A DNA stretch of 12,763 nt from JACPNA01 sp964429715 (GTDB taxonomy: Archaea > Nanobdellota > Nanobdellia > Woesearchaeales > GW2011-AR9): contig CAYSCV010000038.1 in NCBI GenBank assembly GCA_964429715.1, positions 1 to 12,763 on the forward strand, in the 5' to 3' direction. The notes beneath the pieces are model-generated. The model was given only the letters and a program-made list of their open reading frames with translations, made no database searches and was not told the origin of the DNA. The translations under genes and the position numbers were made by a program. The stretch's first letter is position 1. Every line of letters starts with the position of its first letter. Shown in pieces: positions 5,894-12,763 of the stretch.

Positions 5894-6439
5894 ATGGTCC
5901 TCAACTTCCAACTACAATTAACCACTGCCTTAGCAGAAATAAATTATACCTCACAATATCATTCTTTCATAGTTCACAACCAAGAACAAGAAGTACCTGC
6001 CTTTCAAGAAAACAAACAACAACATGAAGTCTTCATCCAAAAATACGCCACAGCCAAATGGGGCATAGTCGATATTCTTAACGAACGCTACTCTCTTCTC
6101 CTCCCCTCTAAAATCAATATATCAAAATTTGATCTTTACAATTGGGCCATCCATAACACCAACGACGAAGTATCCTATTTCTTAACCGAAGCCGGATCAA
6201 ATTGTATGAACTATGCAGAATTTAAAGCACCTTATCAATTCCATCTTTGGCTTGGAAACAAAGGCTTCATTATTGGCATCGAACAACAAGGCCAACCCTT
6301 TTCCGCCCAATTAATCGACGAAAAAAACATCAAACAAAACGAAGGGGCGGCGTTTGAATTTTATCGCAAATGCCAAGGGGCCATATTTTTTGACAATGCG
6401 AATGCCGCAAGAGTAGTATATTTTCAAATTTTCATCTAA
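5894..6439 (+). CDS. hypothetical protein, 181 aa
   Basis: I do not recognise this family. The protein has no signal peptide or membrane segment and should be cytoplasmic. It reads as a mixed alpha/beta fold: an N-terminal strand (VLNFQLQLTTALAEINYTS), a central KWGIVDILNERYSLLLPSKI stretch, then FHLWLGNKGFIIGIEQQGQP and a C-terminal GAAFEFYRKCQGAIFFDNAN segment. It has only two Cys, so no metal site is evident. That it is a real gene is supported by a well-placed TATA box, codon use like that of its neighbours and a clean frame. Its last 8 nt overlap the convergent stop of the SWIM-motif gene, so the two transcripts could pair at their 3' ends. Confidence 0.75.
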   Translation: MVLNFQLQLTTALAEINYTSQYHSFIVHNQEQEVPAFQENKQQHEVFIQKYATAKWGIVDILNERYSLLLPSKINISKFDLYNWAIHNTNDEVSYFLTEAGSNCMNYAEFKAPYQFHLWLGNKGFIIGIEQQGQPFSAQLIDEKNIKQNEGAAFEFYRKCQGAIFFDNANAARVVYFQIFI

Positions 6440-7781
6440 ACTTCACCAAATCCAAATGCGGATCATATCTCTGCTCTTTAAACTTTCCAATCTCTGTCGT
6501 AAAACAAGCATCATACCCCTCCACCATCACTTTCTTCCATAACAAATTCTCAATTTCCGTATGATTCAACGCATGTTTGCTCCAGCGCTGTGTTGCCAAG
6601 TTAAAATTTAACATTATTGTATTATATCGTAACGTATCCACAAAATTCATCATATTTTTTGTCGGTAACACAAAGGGCAGCATACGAATCATCGCATCTT
6701 TCTTCTCATTCATCTTACGCAACGAATGACTTGCCGCAATTTCATGCGCACAGAAAAAATCCTCATCATTTCCTTTATCAATTGCTTGATGCCGTCGATC
6801 ACTGCGATATAACTTATCCTCACACCCACATTTGCCACGCAATTCCCACACTAAACTATAACTTCTCTCATCATCCGCTTTTAACAACGGCACACTAGTC
6901 ATCTTCACTTCATACGTTCGTTCCGGCCGTGATCGCGAAGGCACGCGCATAATCCTTCCTCCGCTATATGCAAACGGAATCGCCATCGGTTCAATCAAAT
7001 CTGTAAATAGCACATCTAATTGCTGAATCTGCTTCGCATTGTGATGATGCTTCAAATAACGATCATATCGCTCCACCTTTTCTCGTCGATGTTCCAATTC
7101 TTCCACAGTCAATTGTTTTTTCGTCTGACAATCCACTTTCGTTCGCAACTCTTTTCTAAACGTCGGAATTAACAACCGAAACGCCGCATAATCCTGAAAC
7201 GCTCGCAACTCTGCTCCCTGAATCGCACGATAGAGCGACACAACTCTGCGATGATTATCTTTCCCAAACCAACTATATGAACAAAGAGTTTTCTCTGCAT
7301 ACTCCTCTTTATGTGAATGTAAATATTCTAATGCCGCGCCAATAACTTTTTCTGGAGACCATTGCTCTTGCTGTTTCAATTTCGCTGACATCTTTCCTTT
7401 TGGCGCTTTCTCTCCTAATAATTCTCTTCGTAACACAACCGAATCCAATTTAACTAACGTATCTAATGAATAGACTACTGCTTGTCGTACATCTTCCGAT
7501 TCAATTCGATACTCTGGCGGTAGAATAATTAATCTCTTCTCCTGTTCCGGCAAAGAAGAAATCCGTTGCACTAAATCTAAAGAATCAATTGTATACGTTT
7601 TCTTATCAACAAGCGCATCTAAATCTTGTTCTTTCGTTCCAATCACACACGGCGTCTCCAAGTGATATCTCTGCACATCTTTTACCGTAATGTTACTTTT
7701 GGTGATATATTGGCAGAGAATATCTTTTACAGTGGGATCGCTAAAATATTCTGTTCGGGGTTGAGAGAGGTTAATGATCAT
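6432..7781 (-). CDS. SWIM-type zinc-binding motif protein, 449 aa
   Basis: I place the start at the ATG at 7781, 2 nt after the preceding stop; the frame runs back to 7925 but that part overlaps the 113-aa gene. The clearest feature is C318-x-C320-x23-C344-x-H346 (KCGCED ... FFCAHEIAA), the CxCx(n)CxH pattern of SWIM zinc-binding domains, which mediate DNA or protein contacts in transposases, helicases and MEKK-type proteins. Before it lie a basic, helical middle (about 160-260, many Arg/Lys/His, HHHNAKQIQQ) and a beta-rich lead-in (TYEVKMTSVPL). No transposase DDE core or helicase motif is visible. Residues 63-82 (YTIDSLDLVQRISSLPEQEK) resemble a stretch of the neighbouring 113-aa protein. 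It is the third gene of the kinase operon; its function is unknown. Confidence 0.75.
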   Translation of the reverse strand: MIINLSQPRTEYFSDPTVKDILCQYITKSNITVKDVQRYHLETPCVIGTKEQDLDALVDKKTYTIDSLDLVQRISSLPEQEKRLIILPPEYRIESEDVRQAVVYSLDTLVKLDSVVLRRELLGEKAPKGKMSAKLKQQEQWSPEKVIGAALEYLHSHKEEYAEKTLCSYSWFGKDNHRRVVSLYRAIQGAELRAFQDYAAFRLLIPTFRKELRTKVDCQTKKQLTVEELEHRREKVERYDRYLKHHHNAKQIQQLDVLFTDLIEPMAIPFAYSGGRIMRVPSRSRPERTYEVKMTSVPLLKADDERSYSLVWELRGKCGCEDKLYRSDRRHQAIDKGNDEDFFCAHEIAASHSLRKMNEKKDAMIRMLPFVLPTKNMMNFVDTLRYNTIMLNFNLATQRWSKHALNHTEIENLLWKKVMVEGYDACFTTEIGKFKEQRYDPHLDLVKFR

Positions 7782-7783
7782 TT

Positions 7784-8125
7784 TTAATTTTCTTGTAATG
7801 CTTTTAACATTGCTTGAGTAAGTGAATAAGTATTTTGAATAAATGGCTTCACTCTTCCAATTGGTGTACGTTCTGGTCCACCAATAAGAAGAGGATACCC
7901 CATATTCTGTGGTGTTTGTGTCCATTGAGATTGTTCTAATGCAAGTACATCTAATGCTGTAACCGCACTGATTGCCTTATCTCTTGGTAAGAAATTAATT
8001 CGAGCAACCAAATCATCAATATTCATTACGGCATACTCTTGACCCAAACGATCGAGTGCAGATTTGTAGATTCCACATTCTCGCCCCTCATACTGTATTG
8101 TTTTTCCGTGTATTGTATATTCCAT
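7784..8125 (-). CDS. hypothetical protein of the kinase operon, 113 aa
   Basis: I do not recognise a named family. The N-terminus is beta-like (MEYTIHGKTIQYEGRECGIY); residues about 31-50 (YAVMNIDDLVARINFLPRDK) resemble residues 63-82 of the SWIM-motif protein encoded next, suggesting a shared small domain or a common interaction surface. The C-terminal part (GYPLLIGGPERTPIGRVKPF) is glycine/proline-rich. No membrane segment. It starts 8 nt after the kinase stop, with one of the few Shine-Dalgarno sequences in the window upstream, and ends 2 nt before the SWIM gene. This tight spacing makes co-expression nearly certain. It could be an adaptor or a substrate of the kinase, which is inference only. 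Confidence 0.7.
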   Translation of the reverse strand: MEYTIHGKTIQYEGRECGIYKSALDRLGQEYAVMNIDDLVARINFLPRDKAISAVTALDVLALEQSQWTQTPQNMGYPLLIGGPERTPIGRVKPFIQNTYSLTQAMLKALQEN

Positions 8126-8133
8126 TATTATAT

Positions 8134-9633
8134 TTACCTCTCTTGTTTATACTCTTCGTACGCCGCGAGAATGGCCGATTCATTGGTTAAGATTTTGCCA
8201 AGGTAGGGCTTTGTTGTTTCAAATTCCTCAGCGGTGATCTGGGGCCAGACGATGTTTTTAATTATTTTAGTGCGGTGGTGTGTAGTTGCTTTCCATGCTG
8301 CCACAGCTGCAGAAGCGCTCAGTGCGGCAATACCATAGGAATTAAAATGTCCTGCGGTCATTAATCCTACCACTCCCCCTATGAAAGATCCAAATTTTAA
8401 GAAATCAGATATATCATTAATATCCCTAATTGTAGTGCCAACTTTATTTAATTCATCTCGAATCTTTGGACAATGGTGGGGATTTTTCTGCCAGGCATCA
8501 CTAACTGCTTCGTTCCAGTAATTATTATAATATAGACTAAGATATGTATTGGTATTTACACAAAATTCCTCAAATAACTTTTTCTCTTTGAGTTTTACAT
8601 AGTATAGATTACCCTCAGATGAATATACAAATAAAGAGAATAGGTTGGGCGTCATTTTGGTGTATATTTTTTGTCTATCCCTCTGATTTCCTTGTTCTTT
8701 TGCAAGCTGGAAACCTAACGCGTCAATTGTTTGAAGAGAGATTTTTTCCCATAATAACGGTTGACGTACACCTTGCCGTTCGTTTTGAGTTATTTGAATA
8801 TATTCGTTTACTAACTGTCCAACATTATCTGATGATGGCAACGGAGAGAATAGTTGCCGCGAAGTTGATGCTGATGTAGGGATGCGGTATTCACCGTTCA
8901 TAAACGATTGCCAGGCGGTGCGTGTTTCCTTGGCGCTCTGAAAGCGCTCTTTGGCATTGGTTGCGGTCATTTTTGTTAGGATATGACGTAGTGAGGGATC
9001 AATTGTTTCAGGCAAGACAACATGCTGTTCAAAGAGGCTTTCTCCTTGAATATATTGATCAAGGCTATGGCCAGTAAGAAGTTCAATGAGTGTTGCGCCA
9101 AGTGCGTAGATGTCAGAGGCAGGAAAAGATTTTCCTTGGTATTGCTCTGGCGCCATATACGGAAAACTGCCGCCGATGGTTGTGGTGGTAGTGCCGCTAA
9201 AGTAGCGCAATTTGGCGATGCCAAAATCGACTAACGAAACACATTGGTCTTCACGGTTATAAATAATGTTACTCGGTTTGATATCACGATGAAGAATACC
9301 ATTATCATGGATATATTCTAAAACGTCAAGTAATCTATCCCCAAATTCGAGAACTTTGGTTTGACTAAATAATGTACCCTCTTTGAGAAGATCTCCTAGC
9401 GAGTTTCCAGCTCTATACTCTCGAATTAATTCTATTTTTCCATTGCTGTTGTACTCAAGTACTTTGGGAAGCATGGGATGATTGAGAGTTTGCAGTGCGG
9501 TTACTTCAGCTTCTAATTGCTTCAATGTGCCTAGTTGCGGCTGTGCTAGAACTTTTTTGATGGATTTTTGGCCGTCGGGTTGTTCTAGCAGAAATGTAGC
9601 AATACTTCCTGAACTAAGCAAAGTTTCGATCAT
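8134..9633 (-). CDS. Hanks-type Ser/Thr protein kinase with C-terminal hydrophobic domain
   Basis: A 499-aa eukaryotic-like kinase. Catalytic domain at about 1-270: VAIK-type lysine Lys26 (SIKKVL); helix-C Glu43 (LEAEVTAL); catalytic loop HRDIKPSN (His115-Arg116-Asp117); DFG at 136-138 (VDFGIAK); a Thr-rich activation loop (SGTTTTTIGG, 146-155) and APEQ at 161-164; then SDIYALGATLIELLTG. All residues needed for phosphotransfer are present, but the glycine-rich loop is degenerate (SSGSIATF). Activation by phosphorylation of the TTTTT run is plausible. The C-terminal half has a linker, a region (about 290-410) I do not recognise, and a hydrophobic Gly/Ala stretch at about 414-445 that may be one or two membrane helices. 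It heads an operon with the 113-aa and SWIM-motif genes; the TATA box sits 26 nt before its ATG. Confidence 0.92.
   Translation of the reverse strand: MIETLLSSGSIATFLLEQPDGQKSIKKVLAQPQLGTLKQLEAEVTALQTLNHPMLPKVLEYNSNGKIELIREYRAGNSLGDLLKEGTLFSQTKVLEFGDRLLDVLEYIHDNGILHRDIKPSNIIYNREDQCVSLVDFGIAKLRYFSGTTTTTIGGSFPYMAPEQYQGKSFPASDIYALGATLIELLTGHSLDQYIQGESLFEQHVVLPETIDPSLRHILTKMTATNAKERFQSAKETRTAWQSFMNGEYRIPTSASTSRQLFSPLPSSDNVGQLVNEYIQITQNERQGVRQPLLWEKISLQTIDALGFQLAKEQGNQRDRQKIYTKMTPNLFSLFVYSSEGNLYYVKLKEKKLFEEFCVNTNTYLSLYYNNYWNEAVSDAWQKNPHHCPKIRDELNKVGTTIRDINDISDFLKFGSFIGGVVGLMTAGHFNSYGIAALSASAAVAAWKATTHHRTKIIKNIVWPQITAEEFETTKPYLGKILTNESAILAAYEEYKQER
8136..8142 (-). promoter_or_regulatory. Shine-Dalgarno site of the 113-aa gene
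   Basis: Minus strand GAGAGGT, 10 nt before the ATG at 8125, is complementary to the 3' end of 16S rRNA. It is built from the last two sense codons and stop of the kinase gene. In a window where most genes look leaderless, it marks an internal operon gene that needs its own initiation signal. Confidence 0.55.
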
Positions 9634-9654
9634 AGAATTGTCTAAAATCAGTTG

Positions 9655-9664
9655 ATTTATAAAT
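9655..9664 (-). promoter_or_regulatory. TATA box of the kinase operon
   Basis: ATTTATAAAT is palindromic and is centred about 26 nt upstream of the kinase ATG at 9633. Being symmetrical it could bind TBP in either direction, but truD has its own element nearer to its start. Confidence 0.6.
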
Positions 9665-9694
9665 GTTTTTGCTATTTATAAGTGATAATCAGAT

Positions 9695-9706
9695 AGATTT
9701 AAAAAA
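9695..9706 (+). promoter_or_regulatory. TATA-like box of truD
   Basis: GATTTAAAAAAG is centred about 27 nt upstream of the truD ATG at 9728. The spacing predicts a leaderless mRNA. It is divergent from the kinase promoter about 40 nt away. Confidence 0.5.
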
Positions 9707-9727
9707 GAATAGAAATATTCTTCTCTC

Positions 9728-10783
9728 ATGTACACTCTCAAACAAATTCCCCCAGACTTCATTGTCACCGAACTAAATCCCTCTCTACAAATCAAACCAT
9801 CGGGCAGATACACCTATTTCACATTTACAAAAACCAATCGCAACACTCTTGACGTCATCCAGGAACTCAGCCGTATCTTTCACATTCCCGAAAAACAAAT
9901 TGGCTTTGCCGGCACCAAAGACAAAAACGCTGTAACCACCCAGATCTGCTCCATACTAAATATTTCTAAAGAACGCCTCAATGGCGTTAATATCCCCAAC
10001 GTCACAATAGAATTTCTCGGGTACAGCACTGAACCAATCACTCTTGGCTCATTAGAAGGCAATCACTTTGACATCACCATTCGCAATCTCACAGACGAAA
10101 AAATCACCCCTCAACAGTTCATCCCCAATTACTTTGACGAACAACGTTTCAGTAAACATAATGTCGCCATTGGCAAACATCTCCTAAAAAAAGAATTTAA
10201 CCAAGCCATACAATTGATTGACAATGAAAAATGCCTCCAGCACCTCCAAACCAAACCAAACGACTACGTTGGCGCTTTAAAACAACTACCCATACGATTA
10301 TTACGTTTGTATCTCAATGCCTGCCAAAGCAAACTATGGAATGAAACCGTAGCCGAATATCTAACCCTGAACGGAAAAAAAAATCATGAAATATCGTATT
10401 CACAAGGCAGATTATTTTTCCCCCAAAATTGCGACGAATACAAAGACCTCCTCATCCCAATCATCGGCTTCACGGGCATCCCCCAAGAAACCACGCCAGA
10501 AATAAAACAAATAATTGAAACCATCATGAAACAGGAAAACATAACTGTAAACGATTTCATCATTAAACAAATCCCTGAATTGACGTTAGAAGGCGAACTT
10601 AGAAACGTAACAGTAGAAATAAAAGAATTAACCCTCTCCTCTCTCGAAGACGACGAATTAAACCCAAATAAACACAAAGTCAAAATCTCCTTCTCTTTAG
10701 GCAAAGGCAGTTATGCCACCATGGTTATTAAAGCACTACTTATCGAAGGAACCACCCCGCACCAAATAGATTCTAGAAGATAA
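9728..10783 (+). CDS. truD: tRNA pseudouridine(13) synthase TruD
   Basis: A 351-aa pseudouridine synthase of the TruD family, which in bacteria converts U13 of tRNA-Glu to pseudouridine; archaeal and eukaryotic relatives (Pus7) modify U13 and other sites. Seen: the family motif GFAGTKDKNAVTTQ with catalytic Asp65; the N-terminal DFIVTELNP motif; the archaeal-type NYFDEQRFSKHNVAIGK; the LNACQSKLWN helix; and the C-terminal GSYATMVIKALL motif that closes the active site. The inserted TRUD domain lies roughly between residues 140 and 290. The length is close to the compact archaeal form. Its neighbour guaB follows after 34 nt with its own TATA box, so the two may be separate transcripts. Cytoplasmic. 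Confidence 0.95.
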   Translation: MYTLKQIPPDFIVTELNPSLQIKPSGRYTYFTFTKTNRNTLDVIQELSRIFHIPEKQIGFAGTKDKNAVTTQICSILNISKERLNGVNIPNVTIEFLGYSTEPITLGSLEGNHFDITIRNLTDEKITPQQFIPNYFDEQRFSKHNVAIGKHLLKKEFNQAIQLIDNEKCLQHLQTKPNDYVGALKQLPIRLLRLYLNACQSKLWNETVAEYLTLNGKKNHEISYSQGRLFFPQNCDEYKDLLIPIIGFTGIPQETTPEIKQIIETIMKQENITVNDFIIKQIPELTLEGELRNVTVEIKELTLSSLEDDELNPNKHKVKISFSLGKGSYATMVIKALLIEGTTPHQIDSRR

Positions 10784-10784
10784 T

Positions 10785-10797
10785 TATATTTAAAAAG
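10785..10797 (+). promoter_or_regulatory. TATA box of guaB
   Basis: TATATTTAAAAAG is centred about 26 nt upstream of the guaB ATG at 10818, starting 2 nt after the truD stop. This predicts leaderless transcription from a promoter between the two genes. Confidence 0.55.
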
Positions 10798-10817
10798 AAT
10801 TCCAACACTATCTTATC

Positions 10818-12305
10818 ATGGGCAAACAAGAATTCTTCCAACGTATGGATGACTTAGGTCTGGCGTTGACCTATGATGATGTGCGCTTAAAAACAGGTTA
10901 TGCAGAACTAATGCCTAATCAAGTTTCTCTTGAAACAAAATTTTCCCGTCATATCTCTCTGAAAATACCGCTGATAAGTGCGGCAATGGATACCGTAACA
11001 GAATATCTCATGGCTATCGAAATGGCACGCTGGGGTGGTATTGGCGTTATTCATCGCAATCTCAGCGCAGAAGAGCAAGCTATGCATGTCGCTCGTGTTA
11101 AACATCATCTAAATGGGAGAATCGAAAAACCAATTTGTGTTCAGATTGATGACACAATTGAACAGATTTTAGCAAAACGTGAAGCCAAACAGTACTCTTT
11201 TCATACTTTTCCTGTACTTGACATGGAATATCGGCTTGTGGGAATCCTCACCCAAAACGATTTTGATTTTTGTGCTGACAAAACACGTTCAGCCCAACAG
11301 ATCATGACCCCGCAATTAATCACCGCTTCTCAACAGACAACCATCCAGCAAGCATATGATCTAATGTGCCAAGAAAAAAAAAAAGTATTGCCTTTAGTTG
11401 ATAACGAAAATCATCTGGCAGGCATGTATATATTCAGTGACGTGCAACGAATTATTTCCGGCGTTTCTTCAAATTATAATGTGGACGAAATGGGTCGGCT
11501 GCGCGTCGCTGCAGCTATCGGCACAGGTGAAGAAGCACTACAACGTGTCGAACTCCTGTATAATGAAAATATTGATGTAGTTGTTATTGATACTGCCCAT
11601 GCGGATTCTCAACCCGTCATTGAAACACTTCAAAAACTAAAAAAAAAATATCCCAATCTAGATATCGTTGTCGGTAATATTTCCGAAGCCTCCTCTGCAA
11701 AACGCTTACTTGATGCCGGAGCAGATGGTCTCAAAATAGGTCAAGGCCCAGGCTCAATTTGTACTACCCGTATTATCGCCGGCATCGGCTGTCCTCAAGT
11801 AACCGCAATATATCACTGCGCTCAAATTACTGAAAAAACTGACGTGCCACTTTGTGCTGATGGTGGCTTGCGTTACTCTGGAGATATTTCCATTGCCCTT
11901 GGCGCCGGTGCATCAACGGTGATGATGGGAAGTATGCTTGCAGGAACAACCCAAGCTCCAGGAGAAATCATCCATCACGAAGGAAGAGCGTGGAAAAGCT
12001 ATCGCGGTATGGGTTCACTCGGAGCAATGCAAGCTCATGCTGGTTCGCGCGAACGATATAAAGTTGAGAAAGAAAGACTCATTCCCGAAGGCGTCGAAGG
12101 CATTGTTCCCTATAAAGGTGCACTTGCGGATGTTTTGCAGCTCAACCTCGGTGGTCTTCGCGCCGGCATGGGGTATGTTGGCGCCGCCACAATTCCCGAA
12201 CTACAAACAAAAGCCGACTTTATGCGAATTACCACTGCTGGAAAAGAAGAATCTCACCCTCATGATATTCACATGACAAGAGATCAACCTAATTATAAAA
12301 GATAA
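10818..12305 (+). CDS. guaB: IMP dehydrogenase
   Basis: A 495-aa IMP dehydrogenase, which oxidises IMP to XMP with NAD+, the first committed step to GMP. It has the full bacterial/archaeal architecture. The TIM barrel begins LTYDDVRLKTGYAELMP; two CBS domains are inserted at about residues 100-215 (EKPICVQIDDTI ... LVGILTQNDFDF; MTPQLITASQQT ... LAGMYIFSDVQR). The catalytic loop GPGSICTTR carries Cys315, which forms the covalent XMP intermediate. It is followed by CADGGLRYSGDI (phosphate binding), the mobile flap RGMGSLGAM, and the C-terminal ESHPHDIHMT. All key residues are present. The CBS pair suggests allosteric control by adenine and guanine nucleotides. In DPANN archaea lacking full purine synthesis this would serve salvage; that is inference. 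No guaA is in the window. Confidence 0.96.
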   Translation: MGKQEFFQRMDDLGLALTYDDVRLKTGYAELMPNQVSLETKFSRHISLKIPLISAAMDTVTEYLMAIEMARWGGIGVIHRNLSAEEQAMHVARVKHHLNGRIEKPICVQIDDTIEQILAKREAKQYSFHTFPVLDMEYRLVGILTQNDFDFCADKTRSAQQIMTPQLITASQQTTIQQAYDLMCQEKKKVLPLVDNENHLAGMYIFSDVQRIISGVSSNYNVDEMGRLRVAAAIGTGEEALQRVELLYNENIDVVVIDTAHADSQPVIETLQKLKKKYPNLDIVVGNISEASSAKRLLDAGADGLKIGQGPGSICTTRIIAGIGCPQVTAIYHCAQITEKTDVPLCADGGLRYSGDISIALGAGASTVMMGSMLAGTTQAPGEIIHHEGRAWKSYRGMGSLGAMQAHAGSRERYKVEKERLIPEGVEGIVPYKGALADVLQLNLGGLRAGMGYVGAATIPELQTKADFMRITTAGKEESHPHDIHMTRDQPNYKR

Positions 12306-12336
12306 ATCAGTTAAAATTCAAATCTCCTTCTTTCGC

Positions 12337-12343
12337 TTTTTTT
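12337..12343 (+). terminator. T-run terminator after guaB
   Basis: Seven consecutive T (CGCTTTTTTTGTC), about 32 nt after the guaB stop and within a pyrimidine-rich stretch, fit an archaeal terminator. The rest of the 12306-12453 gap is AT-rich with no further gene seen. Confidence 0.45.
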
Positions 12344-12426
12344 GTCTCAGTCTTTGACGAAAAATATATATTCTCAATTGCTTTTAAAGTATTAATCATG
12401 ATGCCAATGTCTCATAAAAAAATTTA

Positions 12427-12442
12427 CCTCTGTTAGGAGAGG
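12427..12442 (+). promoter_or_regulatory. Shine-Dalgarno site inside a small hairpin
   Basis: GGAGAGG (12436-12442), 11 nt before the ATG at 12454, is a good ribosome binding site. CCTCT (12427-12431) can pair with AGAGG (12438-12442) around loop GTTAGG, which would hide it. A stretch of A/T at 12413-12425 could be a TATA box, but transcription from it would start around or inside this hairpin, so an upstream start is more likely if the hairpin matters. Confidence 0.4.
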
Positions 12443-12453
12443 AAAAAATAAAA

Positions 12454-12744
12454 ATGGCTCTCGACACCTGTCCCGAACGCTCATTTATGACTCAACTTTA
12501 TTTTGGAATTCAGAAAGAATATCAAAAACAACCTCCTAAAACAAGTCCATTATATTTAGACCGCCTGCGACCAACACCTGGATTATTACTACCAACAGTA
12601 CGCAGTTATGGTAAATCAATTGAAACGAATCTTCGGGGAGTATTGTATAGAGAACTTTGCAAAATAGGGATTCTTGCCGTAAGGCAAGTTCGGAACATCG
12701 TGACAGAACTTTCCAACAGGAAAGTCACGAACGCTAGTGACTAG
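12454..12744 (+). CDS. hypothetical ORF running into a hairpin array
   Basis: A 96-codon frame from the ATG at 12454, preceded by a Shine-Dalgarno sequence. I do not recognise the protein. Residues 1-72 look coding (LDTCPERSFMTQLYFGIQ, PLYLDRLRPTPGLLLP, SYGKSIETNLRGVLYREL) and are soluble and basic. Residues 74-96 are encoded by the tandem hairpin repeats that start at 12673, and end at a TAG inside the second repeat unit. The natural explanation is that the repeat array was inserted into, or lies directly after, a longer or shorter real gene, leaving an artificial C-terminus. An ATG at 12487 is an alternative start. It may be a truncated gene; no function can be given. Confidence 0.4.
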   Translation: MALDTCPERSFMTQLYFGIQKEYQKQPPKTSPLYLDRLRPTPGLLLPTVRSYGKSIETNLRGVLYRELCKIGILAVRQVRNIVTELSNRKVTNASD

Positions 12745-12763
12745 ACTTGCCAGTAAGGCAAGT
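12673..12763 (+). repeat. tandem hairpin repeats, 36-37 nt period, continuing past the edge
   Basis: Three units begin at 12673, 12709 and 12746. Each opens with a 6-bp stem and short loop: CTTGCC-GTAA-GGCAAG, CTTTCC-AACA-GGAAAG and CTTGCC-AGTAA-GGCAAG. The stem change G to T in unit 2 is matched by C to A on the other side. The 20-21 nt between hairpins are also related: TTCGGAACATCGTGACAGAA and, in the second, CACGAACGCTAGTGACTAGA. A further fold pairs AGTCAC (12723-12728) with GTGACT (12737-12742), and CGTGAC (12699-12704) with GTCACG (12724-12729). The last stem ends exactly at the window end, so the array length is unknown. Confidence 0.75.

Noticed and set aside
7782..7925. N-terminal extension of the SWIM-motif protein to an upstream ATG at 7925
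   Set aside because: The extra 48 codons lie entirely within the 113-aa gene in another frame, and the ATG at 7781, 2 nt after that gene's stop, gives ordinary operon spacing.
12673..12763. CRISPR array
   Set aside because: The period fits loosely, but the repeated parts differ between units, the intervening segments are similar to each other, and no cas gene is visible.

Overview
The window looks archaeal and most like a small-genome DPANN lineage (Woesearchaeota/Pacearchaeota-like); this placement is inference. The evidence is: A/T-rich TATA boxes centred about 26-28 nt upstream of start codons, implying leaderless mRNAs; almost no Shine-Dalgarno sites; an archaeal-type TruD; a tRNA whose introns fit the archaeal bulge-helix-bulge (BHB) rule; T-run terminators; and a small Cys-loop membrane protein. 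Genes are densely packed, with no gene-free stretch above 300 nt.

Layout. 41-2923 (+): a class I SAM methyltransferase, a two-helix membrane protein with a Cys-rich loop, and a YgiQ-family radical SAM protein. 2941-3747 (-): a UPF0175 antitoxin / DUF3368 PIN-like toxin pair. 3793-5634 (-): a second SAM methyltransferase and TrhO, a rhodanese-type tRNA uridine hydroxylase that here carries an extra C-terminal beta-barrel-like domain. 5712-5847 (+): tRNA-Val(CAC) broken by two introns, 18 nt in the D-loop and 45 nt in the T-loop, with an uninterrupted anticodon loop. 5894-6439 (+): an unrecognised 181-aa protein. 6432-9633 (-): a three-gene operon of a Hanks-type Ser/Thr kinase, a 113-aa protein and a 449-aa protein with a SWIM-type zinc-binding motif. 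9728-12305 (+): truD and guaB. 12454 to the end (+): an unrecognised ORF running into a tandem series of short hairpins with a 36-37 nt period that continues past the window edge.

Themes. tRNA maturation is prominent: TrhO, TruD, and the doubly interrupted tRNA-Val. In that tRNA both intron structures tie up the nucleotides that later form the D-loop/T-loop elbow contact. The strongest candidates for something undescribed are this tRNA, the kinase/113-aa/SWIM operon, the TrhO fusion and the covarying hairpin array at the right edge.
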